Source: Podospora comata
Lineage: Eukaryota > Ascomycota > Sordariomycetes > Sordariales > Podosporaceae
NCBI GenBank assembly: GCA_017354895.1
Contig: CP071493.1
Location: forward strand, 5,518,001-5,582,000
Direction of reading: 5' to 3'
Length of the DNA stretch: 64,000 nucleotides
The position numbers and the translations under genes were made by a program. Positions 20,968-35,983 of the stretch are shown here, one piece after another (position 1 is the stretch's first letter; every line of letters starts with the position of its first letter). The notes below the pieces were generated by a model. It searched no databases. It had not been told where the DNA came from and worked only from the letters and a program-made list of their open reading frames with translations.

Positions 20968-23900
20968 CTTGGCTGGATATATTTTTGAATTTTGACCCGA
21001 CAGGAACGAAATCAGCAATGATTTAACGTGATGGTAGTTTTGAGGTGAAAATTAGGGTGGTCTGGCTTGGTTTGAGAATTGTGAGATTTGCTTTTGTTAC
21101 TTGTGAGGTTGATATGGTTTGCGAAAATGGATGACGTCAAACTGATAGGTCCCAAGATCTTCACCACAGTGCGACCCCATTTATGTCCATGAGATCACCA
21201 CAAAGAGCTGCCGAATGACACGCAACTCCCCTTCATTACCAGTTATTCATCGATGTATATGTCCGCCAAGCAATGGTGGCCCTTGTGGTTGCTGCCAAGA
21301 CAGAAGACGGCCGTTGTTGTTTTGCTATCCCTGTCAGGGACTCAGGGGCACGGAGCAGCCTTTCTCTAGCCCCATCCAAGGCATCTATATTTGGTATGAG
21401 CTTAATTTGACCACCACTACAGGCAACAACAACGACAATTCTCCCACACACGCGAAGACATCTTGGAGTGTGGTCCGGAGACGGCGTCGGGGTATACGAA
21501 AGCGGCACGGGATCGTGGTACCAAGATTTCGGCCAGGCGCCAAAACCTTCTCAACAAATGCGGCGAACAAAACAGGAAGCTGGTCGCGGGCAGTCGAGAG
21601 TAGGTTCTGATGTGAGGTGGTGGTTCCTGGCGGCGTGTAGCCCCTCAAGCATGGGATCCAATCGATTCCATCGATCGAGACATGGTGAGGCGGAGAAAGG
21701 GCTTGTTCGGTGACCATGTGGGGGTACTCGGGACTGCGGACGTTACAAAGGAGGGTACTACTGCTCAGAACAGAGGTCTACGACATGTCAGTTTTCGTTT
21801 CTCGTGTCTTCCGCACACATCATGCCTCGGCAGTCGGCACAGAAACTGAACGCGTTGTTGATATCGTGACGGACCAGTTGCGATGTAGCTCAGGTACCGC
21901 AGTCGAATGACTTGTGTCATGATGCTCATGCAAGGAGCTAATTGTTCGTTCCACCGCATGGAACTGCAAGTGCAACGTTTGATACCCGGTGAAGATCTAG
22001 AACCTTTTCAAAATGGGGGTCCAGACTTTTGTCTTCAATGGAGGACGAGAAAGATCCAGCATCATACCACCTTGCCGAATGACGGTGATACATTACTCTT
22101 CTGTTCACCGATCATATGATATCATAGGTAAGTTCAACCATCATAGCCTCAATGCCGTTACGATTGACGCTATGGCATGTCTAGGTTTCAGGGTTCAAGT
22201 AATCGCCGAAGGTGCCGCAAGGTCGGCGACGTTGTCAAAGAAGCGAGATCTGAGCAATAGCTGGTCGGTTCTTAATTCTACTTGCAATGTGGAACTGTGG
22301 GGCAAGAGTTAGCAAATACCCCAAACTGATGAAGGATGTTGTCATCGGGCCGAACTTGACTCCTTAGAGAGCTTCTCCAGCGTCGGATCGAGGATGTCAC
22401 GTTGAGGGTCCTGGAACAATGTCAGGGATTGCGACGATATGGGGTAGATGCTGTAGCATGGGGAGGCTGTGCACCTCGATGAAGAATGGCGGTCACTCAG
22501 ACGAGCAAATAAGGCTGCAGCAACTTTTGCATGGGGCTTGGTGCATGCCGCGTCTTCCAATTCGTTGCTTCCGTCTGTTTACACATTATCAGGGTGGACA
22601 TTGGGGTGAACCGGCTTTTGCACTTGTTCCAAAGCCATGCTGAGGCGCAATCCAGACCTTTGCTGTTTCTGGGTGTTCCACGGCAGAAGCCACTATCTCC
22701 AAGTCTTGGCTTTTGCGGACTGCGCTCCGTCCTGGCGCAGTCCAGTCAATGTGCGACGGGCAAGCAGCACCCATGCCGTGGGCACCGGCAAAGCGCCCGT
22801 TGTGTCTCGTGCTGCATCACCGATAACTGATAGGTCGAAAATAAGTGGACAGAGACCGCCGGAGAAGGGCTTATTTGGGCCAGCTCCCGTCCACGGCAGT
22901 GCGACAGTGCAAGTCCCCGATCACCGCCCGCTTCGTCCAACTCCTGCCCGAGGAGGAGTGTCGATTGTGAGAAGACTGTGCATTATCTTTCGACATTCTT
23001 TCCCAAAGCTGTGGTCAGTGGCTTTGGTGGCTTCAATGGTTTCAACCGCTTCAACCGCTCAAACGTACAGTGCTACTAGATACCTTACCAGATATGGTTG
23101 GATGGCGCCGGCATCGCCGCCAGGTGGAGAGCTGGTTGCTCCTCAGTCCCCTCTCTGGGGCTGCAGCAAGTGCAGGGGACGTACAGCACTAGCTCCCAAG
23201 GTCTCGGGAAATGAAGCATCTCATCCAACAGAACCGAATGGCCGTTGAAAGCCGGGGGAATCTGGAGAGCCACCGACTGCCGCTTCCATGACACTACCCC
23301 ACCATGAACCGCAACCCTTCCCCCCAGTCGGCCGCTTTCACGACCGAGATATCCTTCAGCCGTCACATCGTTGGCAAGAGCGATAAGCTTCCTGCCTGAT
23401 CGGGTTGCACTTTGTGAGCTGAAAGTCGGCCGAGACCAGCGATAGGCCAATCAGGCTCAGAAAAGAGGCCGAGAGGGAGCTCGAAGCCAATCACAGCCGT
23501 CATATTCTGCTGCCGGCAGGTCCAGCTCCACGGGTATGGCACGCAACCCCTTCAACTTGACCGCCACGTTGCTTGTCTTTTGATAATGAGTCTGTGCAGG
23601 GACCCATCCGTAGGGCTGATGTCCTTTCTGGTTGTGGGTACGTATCACACGGGAACTGGCGAGAGCACTGCAAGTCATGCTCGTGTTTCATCACCAGACA
23701 GTTTCTACTTCCACTGCTGCCATGCATCACGGCTTGATTGCTCGGAGGATGCCGCAGCATTTCCCTCAGGTGTCACTCAGATCGTGGCGAAGGCCAAGAG
23801 AAATCCCTCTCTACTCGATGCTCCCCGAGGCTCAGCATGAGTTCACTTGTTCATAAGTAGAGGCGATACCTGCCCGATCAGGCTTCAATTTTGACGCCAT

Positions 23901-23974
23901 ATTCACTCATGACAATCCGCTTACACATCAATGTTTTATTTGACTCTTGAATACTGCTCATAATACTACCCACA
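20968..23974. other. Three-kilobase gene-free region upstream of a Myb gene
   Basis: About 3 kb between the PRISE-like gene (-) and the Myb gene (+). Short frames occur on both strands, the longest at 22637..23248 (+), with no domain, splice pattern or protein-like composition. Very long upstream regions are common for developmental regulators in ascomycetes, often with a long 5' UTR, so this may belong to the Myb gene. No repeat or mobile element recognised. Confidence 0.5.
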
Positions 23975-25235
23975 ATGTCTCCCACCTCATCAGCTGCTTC
24001 GAAGCAAAAGACTCGACAGGTGTGGACTCCAGAGGAGGACCATGTCCTTTCAGAAGCTGTCAGGGCTGGTAAGTCAAGTCTATTATTGCCCATCACCCCG
24101 CCTTTGTCCTACCAGATGTAGCTAACAGGCCTCCTCCCCACCGCAGAAACCCCAGCACACGGCCCTATCAGTTGGCACAAGGTCGCCTCCCATTTACCGG
24201 GTAGGAACAATAAGGATTGTCGCAAGAGATGGCACTATAGCATTATCAACACCATCCGGAAAGGCACGTGGACAAAAGACGAAGACCAGAAGCTCAAGGC
24301 CGCAGTGGAAGTGTATGGAGCACGCTGGAGCAAGATTGCAGAGGCAGTGGGCACTCGCAACGGGGATCAATGCTGGAAGCGGTGGTACGACTGTCTTGAT
24401 CCCAGCATTGACAAAAGCCCGTGGACATCAGACGAGGTATGTCACGCCACGAGATGAGACACTTACCCTCAAGATTGTCTAACACAGTTTAATTCAACAG
24501 GACGCGAGACTCCTCCACCAAGTAAGCAAAAGCGGTCGAAACTGGAGCGAAATCGTACACAAGCACTTCCCCAACCGCACCTCCCTGTCCGCCAAGAACC
24601 GATACAGCATCCTCCAGCGCAAGCAAGAAAACGCGTCCAAGTCTTCCTCCAAGAAGTCCGCTATCACATACTCCACAGCTTCAAGCCCAAGCCCAGGGCC
24701 CAGTCTCAACTACCTCAGCCCCCCTTCCATCGCATCCAGCAGCACCAGCACCCCAGAGCCAGAGTCATACCCAGAATGGTTCGTCAACAGCGGCAACAGC
24801 CAGCCTTCCAATATGGACTTTGGCTCACTAGACCAGGGATACTCCCAGCCTGGTGGGTGGTACCAAGGAGGGGCGATGAGCACATCCCACTCGCCAAGTC
24901 CTCAGCTGGGTGGTGCTGGGATGGAATGGACCACCACTGGCTCGAGTGACACGACTTGGAGCTCACCTGATATGAGCATCATGCAGAGCTACTCGCCTGC
25001 TCCTCCAACCCTGCTGCCGCAACAGTCATTGGGTTTCCCGGAGCTGGATTATTCCCAGACTCGGCAACCACCTCAACAGCAGATGTATGAGCAGTTGTCT
25101 GCTGTTGATGGAAGTTTATCGGGGTACAACATGCTGGGAATTTACCAGACTGATGCGTTGGTGTATGAGCAGAGTGAGCAACCGGTGATGGGCTTTACTC
25201 AGCCGATTGGATATGGGGGTGGACAATGCTGGTGA
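23975..25235 (+). CDS. Three-repeat Myb-type transcription factor
   Basis: Exons 23975..24068, 24147..24436 and 24501..25235 give 372 residues, with all junctions in frame. Three Myb/SANT repeats follow one another. R1 starts at W17 (WTPEEDHVLSEAV... GRNNKDCRKRW). R2 starts at about W73 (WTKDEDQKLKAAVEVYGARWSKIAEAVG, then QCWKRWYDCL). R3 starts at about residue 124 (WTSDEDARLLHQVSKSGRNWSEIV, then SLSAKNRYSIL). The regularly spaced Trp and the helix-turn-helix third helices predict DNA binding. From about residue 185 the protein is Ser/Pro/Gln-rich low complexity, likely an activation region. In ascomycetes, Myb proteins of this build, such as FlbD and relatives, control conidiation or other development, but I cannot assign an orthologue. 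It sits behind a 3-kb gene-free region. Confidence 0.92.
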
Positions 25236-27081
25236 CGGGCGTGGAATGTCTCGATAATGGAAAAATATTCATTCTGTCCCTCTTGTAGCGACAGATAAAA
25301 GCACAGGGTTGGTTGCATGGGTCTGGAGTTTTTGCATGTCTGGGTTGGGCTTTTGGTTTTCTATTTATCTTACTTTTAATACTATCTGTCGGAGAAACTC
25401 CATTGAATAGAGAAAAATAACAGTTCATAGGTATCCAAGATGAGATGGGTTTGTGATGTCGTGTCAACGAGTGAATTCATCGATGCCGAAGAATGACGGG
25501 GGAATGTGGAACATGCCCCCAAGGAACCATGGTGAAGCGTGGGCGCTGAGACTTACTAGCAGAGTCGGTCTTTTTTCTTTGAGAGGTGTCTGGTTAGTGT
25601 TGAGGTTCATGACACGGAAGTTCCCTCTGAGAGATTGAGGTAATAAAAAGAATGTTTGGTTTGCGAGCCTTGTTGTCCTGCTGGACAATCTTCAGCTGGA
25701 ACAAGAAAAAGCTAATAGTATTGTTACTGAGCCATGAGCATGCATGACTACGTAGATGGTCTGGGGTTAATTGGAAGGGAAATAGGGACTGTTAGATACT
25801 TGCTGTTAGTAGTTGGAGTTGGTGCTGCTAAGCAGCTCTCGGATAAGGAGAATAGAGGGAGTGGGTTGGGCAAAAAAAGGAAAGTCGAAAACGTCAAAAG
25901 GACAAAAGAAATTCTCATCCATCTGAAGGATCCTCCCTGGAATCACCCAGGTCCCCTTCAACCCCCAGATCGTACAATAATCCCGCATGATAGCAATACT
26001 GAGCTTCCCCAGTCCTCGGCTCCTCCTCCGAGGAGGGTACGACTACAAACCAGCAGAACTAGCTAAGCGCCAGGTACACTAGAAAACTGGTTGGAACAGC
26101 ATTGAATCGAACCCATAACTTCTGCACTGCTGGGAGTCGACCCAGCAGACAGAACGGATGAGAGAATGAACCTTTGGGAGCGGGAGCCTGACCAACTGGC
26201 TGAGCCCTCTGGTTGTTTTGATGACACTGAGACTGCGAAAACTGATATAAATACCGGGGGCATGTCAACAAGGGAGGAGCAAGTGGTTGGCGGCTTATTT
26301 GAAGGGAAGGAGCGACCACATAGCGCGTGATGTCATCGACCGTCGGCTGTCCACTGTAGTTTCATTGTCATTGCTGTCTGGCACGGCTCGCGCCAAGTAT
26401 CAAGATTTCCATGTGATTTGTTTGGCATGTTTATCATCATGACTGTGCTGCAGGCTACAATCATGGACTTGTTAAGATTGCATTTTGTTGAAATTGTTTG
26501 GTGGTGATTGTAATATAAAATCCTGCCTCTCTTGACCTATCTTCATTTGGGTGTTCGAGTGAAACTTTCTCTCGTTTACTTGCACATGACTGCCTATTTT
26601 ATGATCTTGATGTACCAAAATGACAGCCTTGGGCAAGCAATGTAAATGGTATATCTCTTCGCGCAAATCGATTCTTTGGACTTCCTTTAGCAGAAGACAA
26701 TGTTAAATTAAGATTGACCGTGCCGACAGGTGAAACACTGGGAGACAATGTGGATAGATGGGAGCTCGAAGGGATACAGGAGATGTAGATGGAAGTACAG
26801 CTGATTGATGGAGTATCAAGGCGAACTCTTTGACCTACACATATGATGCCAGCACTCCAGAAGAAGCCTCTCGTCACCTGTGATATGAATCTCAAAACAC
26901 TTGGGCGGTCACGAAGCACACGTCAGGGGAGGTGGCAGAATGGAGGTAGGCCGTTTTTTTCTGAAGCCTAGTTGCTCCCTTGATGTTCTGCCTGTGGGAG
27001 TACTGGAGGAAGGAACAGAGCCTTCCCGTTGGCCAATGACGACAATCCGGAGAAGTAAGTCCACGATGATGGGCAGGATAG
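25236..27081. other. Intergenic region
   Basis: About 1.8 kb between the Myb gene and the small-gene promoter. It is moderately AT-rich with several T and A runs. The frames at 25734..26066 (+) and 26599..26919 (-) show no domain. A GGTTCGATTC motif near 26100 (-) was checked as a tRNA B box and not supported. Confidence 0.5.
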
Positions 27082-27089
27082 TATAAAAA
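27082..27089 (+). promoter_or_regulatory. TATA box upstream of the small Arg-rich/acidic gene
   Basis: TATAAAAA lies about 177 bases before the start codon at 27259. It is followed by a pyrimidine-rich leader that includes an 18-base T run (27227..27244), a usual feature of fungal 5' UTRs. Confidence 0.45.
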
Positions 27090-27258
27090 ATTGAAGTTGT
27101 CGTGAACTTTCACACTTTTTTTCTATCCCATCCAAGCAGCCACTCACGACTTTGCTTGCGCGCCCGCTTTCAAATTTTCTTTTCAAAAACTTCGTGTTTG
27201 CTTGCGCTCTCTCTCGTCGTGCTCTGTTTTTTTTTTTTTTTTTTCTTTTCAAAAAATC

Positions 27259-28454
27259 ATGGCGAAATCTTCTGTTGCCGCTCGCCGTCGCCGCGCCGAA
27301 AGGCGCGAGCAAGCCAGTCGTTCCGCTGGCCCCTTAGCCGCTCGCGCGGCTGCTCACAAACGTCTCGCCGAGCTTCTCCCCGGAAATGTGATGGTTTACT
27401 GTAAGTATTTGTTGCTTTCCATTAGTTTCCTCAGTTATCAATTCGACTTTTACCCATGTCAAAGGCTGTATCTTGAAGATCCTGGCAGATCTTTTTTTTC
27501 GATCTATCACGACATTCAACCACCTTAGCAACCACAGAGGGTCTGTCAGCAATGACATCTCGCTCTCTCGACCTCTTTCTCCTGCTGGAAATTCGCCAAT
27601 CTCAGGACCGCTATATCCAAGCCACTCAAGGATTACGGATTTGTCAACCACAGGTCATATGCTAGACACCTGGCAAACACAGGAGTCAGTCATGTGATCT
27701 CAATTTGACTTAAATGACCAGTCCAACTGCAAAAACCAACTTCAAAAATTCACCCCCCTTTCACCAAACTATCTATGGCGGCGTTGACAGAGTTCACTGG
27801 TCCAATGGCTAACATGTGGTGGTAACAGCCAACAAAACTGTGTTGTTGAACCGCGCTGCTGCCGATAGCAAAGTGATCCGAGCGATCAAGAACAGCTGGG
27901 TATGTCTTTTCATTGTTTGAAAATCCAACAAAAGAAAGAAGAAAACGAAAGAAAATAAGAAAAAAAGGAAATCACAACATCATCAACAAGGAATGTTTTG
28001 GCTAAACAAAACTTTGCGTTACAGGCTTCCACCTCGAAGTCTCCGTGGTCAAGCTTAGCTTGACCGCTTCTTTGAAGTGGACATGTTGAACTGGGGGGAC
28101 TTTGCGATGGTCCAGTTTGTGGTGCGGGGTGGGCTGGGTAATTTCGGTGTGGGTGTGGGAGGGGAGGATGACGACGAGGTCGTCGATATCTTTGCGGGAG
28201 ATGAGGAGGGAGAGGGGGATGAGGTGGTGGATGAGGTGGGCGAGGAGGATGGTGGTGATGAGATGGAGATCGACGGTGTAAGTTCCCTGGAGTTTGATCC
28301 CTGAATTTTGACGTGATCAATTATACTAACCGAAATCTACCAGTCAACTTCCAATCTGTTGAACTCTGGTCAGTTGGAGGAGGCGTTCGCTCGCCTTCGG
28401 GTGGATATCGGCCAGGCCGAGTCGCAGCTGGCCCTTGCCAGGCTGCATTTCTGA
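27259..28454 (+). CDS. Probable small protein with Arg-rich start, acidic middle and helical end
   Basis: A four-exon model keeps frame throughout: 27259..27400, 27829..27899, 28059..28277 and 28344..28454, giving 180 residues. Exon 1 is Arg/Ala-rich (VAARRRRAERREQASR, AARAAAHKRLAELLPG). Exon 2 adds NKTVLLNRAAADSKVIRAIKNSW. Exon 3 is very acidic (GEDDDEVVDIFAGDEEGEGD, then GEEDGGDEMEID). Exon 4 is an amphipathic helix (GQLEEAFARLRVDIGQAESQ, then LALARLHF). Support comes from the upstream TATA box, GTAAGT/GTATGT donors and a CTAACATG branch before exon 2. Weak points are the 428-base first intron, which holds an open stretch of about 75 codons that could be an extra exon, and the exon 3 acceptor (another at 28023 would end the protein early). 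No domain recognised; the charge pattern suggests a nuclear or nucleic-acid-associated protein (inference). Confidence 0.5.
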
Positions 28455-28686
28455 TTGCCTCTGCAGGTGCGGTGTGAGATTGGCTGAGGGCGGATGGAAT
28501 GGGGACGGCCGTGTAGGATAAAGAACGGGACTGGTGAAACGTGAGGAAAGTGTAGGATAATTGAATGGATTCATGGCGTCTTCAGCCGGACGAAGCGGTA
28601 CACCAAACGTTGATGAAGGCATCCTTGCGAGATGTCAATGACTGGACAACGTGATAGCCCAAAGCTTGTAACATGAAATCTGTGGA

Positions 28687-30766
<2,080 letters not shown>

Positions 30767-31602
30767 CTTTGAAGCGCCCAAAAGACCGATTCCGACCCGA
30801 GAGTGTTTCAACATCAAGAATCGATCAACTCTGCAAAGACAGCAGGAACCCCTCGTTTATGCCCAGCGTGACCGGCCCCACATTCAGACATTTTCTCGCC
30901 GCTGACACTCAAAGGACCCACGGAATATGCGGCCGGCGCCGGACGCTAGATCGATTTCGCCATTACCATCCGTGCCTCTAGATTTTGATCGAAAGAATTA
31001 GGCTGGATTTCCAAGGCGCAGGGATCGAGAACATTGAACATGCCAACGAAAAAACGTGGGCGCGTGGGTGGGCAGCGCCTCTCCGAAAATACATGCAACA
31101 GGCCCAGGAACTCAGGGGCCTGCCAAGACCATCTCCAGATGGCACAGATATACGGCACAAACTCCCTTCAGCCAATCACCAACATTCCCGAAGCACAATG
31201 TTGGTGGCGTCCCTGCATTCAATCCGCGCTCCGTGAATCCAACTGCAAGACCTGCAACAACAATTATCAGTACAGCTTACAAGCCACATAGGTAGCCACA
31301 TAGGTTTGGACTGGTTGAACAGTTCCGGAAATAGGAAGATGGTCGATTCACTGCTGACTTGGAGCTCCAACATCCAACATGCTACGGATGGCACAGCGAT
31401 GTGTGCTCTCACGTCCTAAGACATGGCCCAAGGCCACATACCTTAAGACGACCACTTGGTCCTCCACAAAGCAGCCGAACTTTGTCCATTTGAAGTGGAC
31501 TCCAGAACACCAGTGTCGCTCTAAGTCGGCTTAGTACAACACCATTGGACCCGACACCTATCCGCTGAGACAGCACCATCTACCTGGCCAGCGACACTGA
31601 TC
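30767..31602. other. Intergenic region between divergent genes
   Basis: About 840 bases shared by the GH13 gene (-) and the CorA-like gene (+). Overlapping small frames at 30946-31300 carry no domain. It probably contains both promoters. Confidence 0.5.
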
Positions 31603-34600
31603 ATGGGTGTACAGGAGCAGGCAAAGGGGGTGGTAAAGCCAGGAGGTTGCCTTCCGGTTCCACATGACGACCTGTTACACTTCAGTCGCTGTCTCAAGTA
31701 CGATGATAGAGAGAAATACGTCCAAAATGCCCCCGAACACCTCCGCAGCCAGGTGGGGCATTTGCTGTCCCGGGTTGAGCATGTCAGGTCCGAGATCGAC
31801 GCCCGACCCGATGGAGAGTTCTGGACTTCCAAGTTAGCCGACCACGTATCCGACTTCAGATCAAAACCCCAGCCAAAGAAGACGGAGCGGTCGCCGCTAG
31901 CCGCTACTCTTTCCCGACTACACATCGCTAGCCGGACCAACCTCAGCCGAACAAGTCGTCTTGACGTTCCAGAAATCCGCCTTGGTGGCAAGACTTTATC
32001 GACACCCAATATCGCCGAGGTCCTTTCAGCCAACCCATCCCCAACATTTCAGGACATCAAGGGCCACCCATACAAAGGTCTCCAGGCCGGTGCTGTCTAC
32101 TACAAAGATGGTATTCCCTACACTCATCCCAAGCTGGAAGGCAGTTTCCCAAACCAAACAACCCCGTTGGACGATTTACTCTCAAACAAGGGTGATAAGA
32201 GCTTGCTCAAAGAATCTTGTGAAGAAGGCATGTTGAGATGGTTTCACATTCCGTCCAATAACATGGCCTGGGTAGAAGTAAGTTACCTTGCATAGAAAGA
32301 GATTCAGTGCACAGCTAACAACAATCAGGAAGCGATAGCCCGCCATTATAATGAAGAACGCCCACCAAGAGAGGACCTGTTTGGGAAGCCAAAGGACAAG
32401 TCCAAGACACATGAGATTCTTCGACGGGTCGGATGGCGAGGTCACTCTCGGGAGGGCGTTGATCCTAACAGCCCACCCCACACCCGCCAACTGAACCCCG
32501 GTTGTGAGGTGATCAAAAGCGGTCACGAAAACAACCCTAACGCCATGTGCCTCTTTGTATGTCGATGCAATTCATGTCACACAAATAGTACTTCAACTGA
32601 CATATCACACAGGCCCCTTACCTCCACTGGGAGACAGCATTGGGATTGGAAAGACAAAACAAGTCCATCGAGAGAACCACCAGATCTGCAATTTTACAAC
32701 ATGCGTCAGGCATGCAAGTTCAGGATCGGGTTGAAGATACCTTTCACCAAGAGCTTCAGGTCCACCAAGTCAACAATACTTCCCTCTCTTCCCTTGCCCG
32801 CGAGGCCATCGTCTCATCCACGAACCACTTTCGTTCCATGACGATGCGGGCTACTACTAGACGAGGTGTTGTTGGAAGGATCTTGTTTTGTGCCGCCAGA
32901 ATCGCAAAGCTGATGGTGTCTTATGAGGATGATGAACTCGTCAGCAAGTACCTTTATGCTAATCCCCCGTTGCATCCTCGACGGACATTGCATCAGTCTC
33001 TAAATGAGTATTCCAACTTTCTGAGGGATACTGAGCGCTTGGACAAGGATCAGATTGTGTACAGAGCAACAGCTGGGCTTAAAGACCCGACTCGCCAGCA
33101 GTGCAGCAAGTTTTGCCAGTGCTCTGACTGTACGAGTGCACGGGCAACTGTGCCTCGGTTTTTGATGGTGGACCAGCTGTGGGTATTTGTCTTGGATGAG
33201 AGTGAGTATCTCGAGAAGCTTGCATGGTGACCTTGCTAACCCATGATAGATACCGTCATCACAAGCTTTCCACAACGCTGGGGATCTTACTTCACAAGCG
33301 ATCCGTCAGGAATCCACTCTCGAGTAAGAAAGCAGCTTGAAAGAGAGCGAGACGGGGTCAGCAGTTCATATGATCTGGTTCTCAAGATCTTCAACGTCTG
33401 CAGCAGGGTGTTTTACGAGAATATCAAGTTTGCGGACAGACAGCCCATGCTCAATTACATCTTTTCGGATTCGATCAACTTTGTGGTAAGATTTTCCAGT
33501 TACTCTGAAACAAGACGCAAGCTTACACCTGGCTCAGACCACAAGAGAATTGGCCGCCCGTCAAGAGCTCTCCCAGCTTGCTCAGACGATCCTAGCAGCT
33601 TACCGTTCCCCTGACAAGACTCAAATCGCCGAAGCCCACAAGGCAGTCATGAACATTAACCCCGAGGCCGGCCTCCTCCGGCAAGTAGACAACATTCTCA
33701 GCGACCTGAGCATCATCCGCCAGATCAAGATCGTCCAGCAAGAAGTCCTCAAGCAGTACCACGTCAACGTTGCCCGGGTCCTAGTTCCCAACTATGCCCT
33801 CCGTGCCGGCTTCGAGCCGCATACACCCGGTCTCAAGGAGGTAAAGCGCATGCAAGAAAGCCTCCGTGACGACCAAGATGTCTCGGAAGAGACCAAGTCA
33901 GCGGCAAGCTGGACGCTCTCCTGTGCCGATGACTCGGAGATGTTCCTTGCGGACCAGTACAGGCAGATTGACCGTTTGTACAGAGCAGCGGAACACTGCC
34001 AAAGGAGACTGGAGGAGCTGCTAGAGACGAAAAACAAGTACGCCGGCATTGTCGGGGCGTGGGAAGCGGTAGCCAACAGCATCGAGCAAAGCAACCAGGG
34101 CAAGTCTATCATGCTGTTCTCAGTACTGAGTATTATTTTCGTAAGTTCTTACCCGTCACCCTTACCTCCATTATCATACCGGCTGACAATGCACCTAGCT
34201 CCCCCTCTCTTTCATCACCAGCATCTTCGGCATGAATATCCAAGACTACCGCATCGGTCTCGGCACCCTCGCACAGGAACTCTACTATGTTTGTAAGTGA
34301 TTCCCTCCCCCTCTTCTTATCCCACCATCCCTAACATCCAAACTAGTCGGGGTCTCAATAATCGTAATCTTCATCTCCCTCCTCCTCGCCTTTGACAAGT
34401 TCTCTCTCGCACTCCTCCTCTACTGCATCAAGGTTCCCACCAAGTGGGTCATGACTCGGATTGCGCTCCTCCAACCGGCCTCGTTTGGCACCAGGACGAG
34501 GAATTACCGCAAGCTCAACGAGAAGCGGGTGAGAAAGATCCAGCAGATGGAAGAGGAGATCCAGCGGGCGAGGCTGGTGAGGGATACCAAGGAGTTTTGG

Positions 34601-34690
34601 CGGACGATCGAGGCGGAGCAGGCGAGGAGGCGGGCTGGGTTGGGGCCACAGGGGGGAAAGAGGGTGGATAGTGACAAGTTTGTTGTTTAA
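31603..34690 (+). CDS. CorA-like (GMN motif) membrane protein, putative magnesium transporter family
   Basis: Seven exons: 31603..32277, 32329..32556, 32613..33201, 33250..33485, 33538..34140, 34199..34292 and 34347..34690, giving 922 residues with all junctions in frame. Residues 1-760 form a large cytosolic part with many charged helices (RQIDRLYRAAEHCQRRLEEL, then LETKNKYAGIV). Two membrane helices follow: IMLFSVLSIIFLPLSFITSI and VFGVSIIVIFISLLLAF. Between them lies the family signature Gly-Met-Asn at 788-790 (SIFGMNIQDY), the selectivity filter of CorA channels. The tail is a basic coiled coil (KLNEKRVRKIQQMEEEIQ). Fungal proteins of this size form a CorA-like group distinct from the mitochondrial Mrs2 and plasma-membrane Alr transporters. 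Actual magnesium transport is inferred from the motif. A Cys-rich patch (SKFCQCSDCTSA) in the soluble part is unusual. Confidence 0.88.
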
Positions 34691-34819
34691 GTGTGGAGAA
34701 AAGTTGTACCATGGTGTATACCTAATGTTTTAACATCGGAATCTGGACATAATTCGCCACGTGGCTTCTCGCCGCTTTATCTGACTTGAATTAGGCGGAG
34801 CTCAGGACCGGCTCATCTT

Positions 34820-34970
34820 CGGCTCCAGTCTGCTCACCTCGCTCAGGGATTGCTCAACCTCTGCTCACTTCGCTCAGCGACTGCTTAGATTAAGGTTTGC
34901 TCGCCGTGCTCAGGACTTCTCTAGATTGCTCATAGTCTGCTCGCCCTACTAATGGTTCCCTCATTTACTA
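34820..34970. repeat. Degenerate GCTCA...GCTCAG repeat cluster
   Basis: Irregular copies of a motif near TGCTCACCTCGCTCAG recur at uneven spacing. The same core motif forms a cleaner 21-base minisatellite at 40953-41077, so the two sites probably share a dispersed repeat family. This copy marks the left edge of the AT-rich accessory stretch. Confidence 0.5.
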
Positions 34971-35983
34971 CTGATGGTACTCTTACAAGCCCATTCTATA
35001 ACGCTAGTCTAGGGATCTCTTAAAAGTGTTCTCTCGCAAGAAATTCGTGCTCTAGCAGCTTGATTTCGCATCTCGAATATCAAACCTATCACATCTACCA
35101 ACCCAACCCGATGTCTCTAACAGCATACAGAATGTATAGTCAACACACGTTACGACTAGTCTATTCTAAAACTACCGCAAGTAATTTTCTCTATAGGCTG
35201 CAGCCTTAGGCGCGTAACATTACAAGTAGGAGATCTTGGCCTTTCCAAGATACTAGAGCAGTTCTCGGAAGTAGAAACACGCATATACCTAGAGCCGTGT
35301 TTAGAAGTCACTCAACTCTGCAGATATTAAGAATTATAACAAGGAGCCAGAAACGGCTTCTAGATATAGTATACAGACCCTGTCTATTGGTTTGGGGTGC
35401 GGCCACAGGCGTGAGGGTATGAGTAAGGAAGTGGGGGTCTCGGGGGGTTCAGGGGTCATGTATATCAGCGGTCTGCTTCTGACATTCTATTTTAGACAGG
35501 ACATCGACTTTTATTTTCTTCATGTTTTGTGCCGTGCACGCGTGCAGGCAATTCCGACTCTCTGATCAGGCCAATCCGGTGCTTATTATGTGGCCTGCAA
35601 GCCCATGGTGTCTTTTGTTTGTCCTGCGTGAAGTGCGGCCTGCGAGCGAGCCACTGTCACGCAGGTTAGGTCATTCAGGGACCTGTTGATGATATATTTG
35701 TGGTGTTGTGGTGTTTTTGTGTGTTTTCTCACCGTTTCACTATAGTTCTATACTTAATTATTATTTTCATCCTTATACTAGAGTTATAATACGATGCTTC
35801 CCATCCTAAATTAACGTACTAACAGCATAATTTCTTTCTTTTAATAATCTTTTCTTCTTAATAAATAAATCTTTTTCTTTACTATACCTTTTATTATATC
35901 TAACCGTATCCAAAAATCAAGTCATCGCCAATTACGCTGAATACAGTATCAATTTCCACACTAACTAACTAACAAACTAGCCA
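34971..35983. other. AT-rich gene-free stretch flanking the MULE remnant
   Basis: The last 250 bases before the transposase stop codon are strongly AT-rich (TTAATTATTATTTTC and similar). There are no open frames of note. The look is that of old repeat DNA decayed by C-to-T change, such as RIP, but I cannot compute RIP indices here. Confidence 0.45.

Noticed and set aside
22637-23248. Plus-strand frame of 203 codons in the pre-Myb region
   Set aside because: Composition is dominated by Ser, Pro, Arg and Ala without domains, and it lacks conserved-looking blocks or introns.
26050-26210. tRNA-like B-box motif (GGGTTCGATTC) on the minus strand
   Set aside because: The expected acceptor stem, D arm and anticodon arm could not be laid out around it at tRNA spacing.
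28077-28320. Pro/His-rich minus-strand frame opposite the acidic exon at 28059-28277
   Set aside because: It is the antisense of GAG/GAT-rich codons; the plus strand fits the donor and acceptor sites and final exon.
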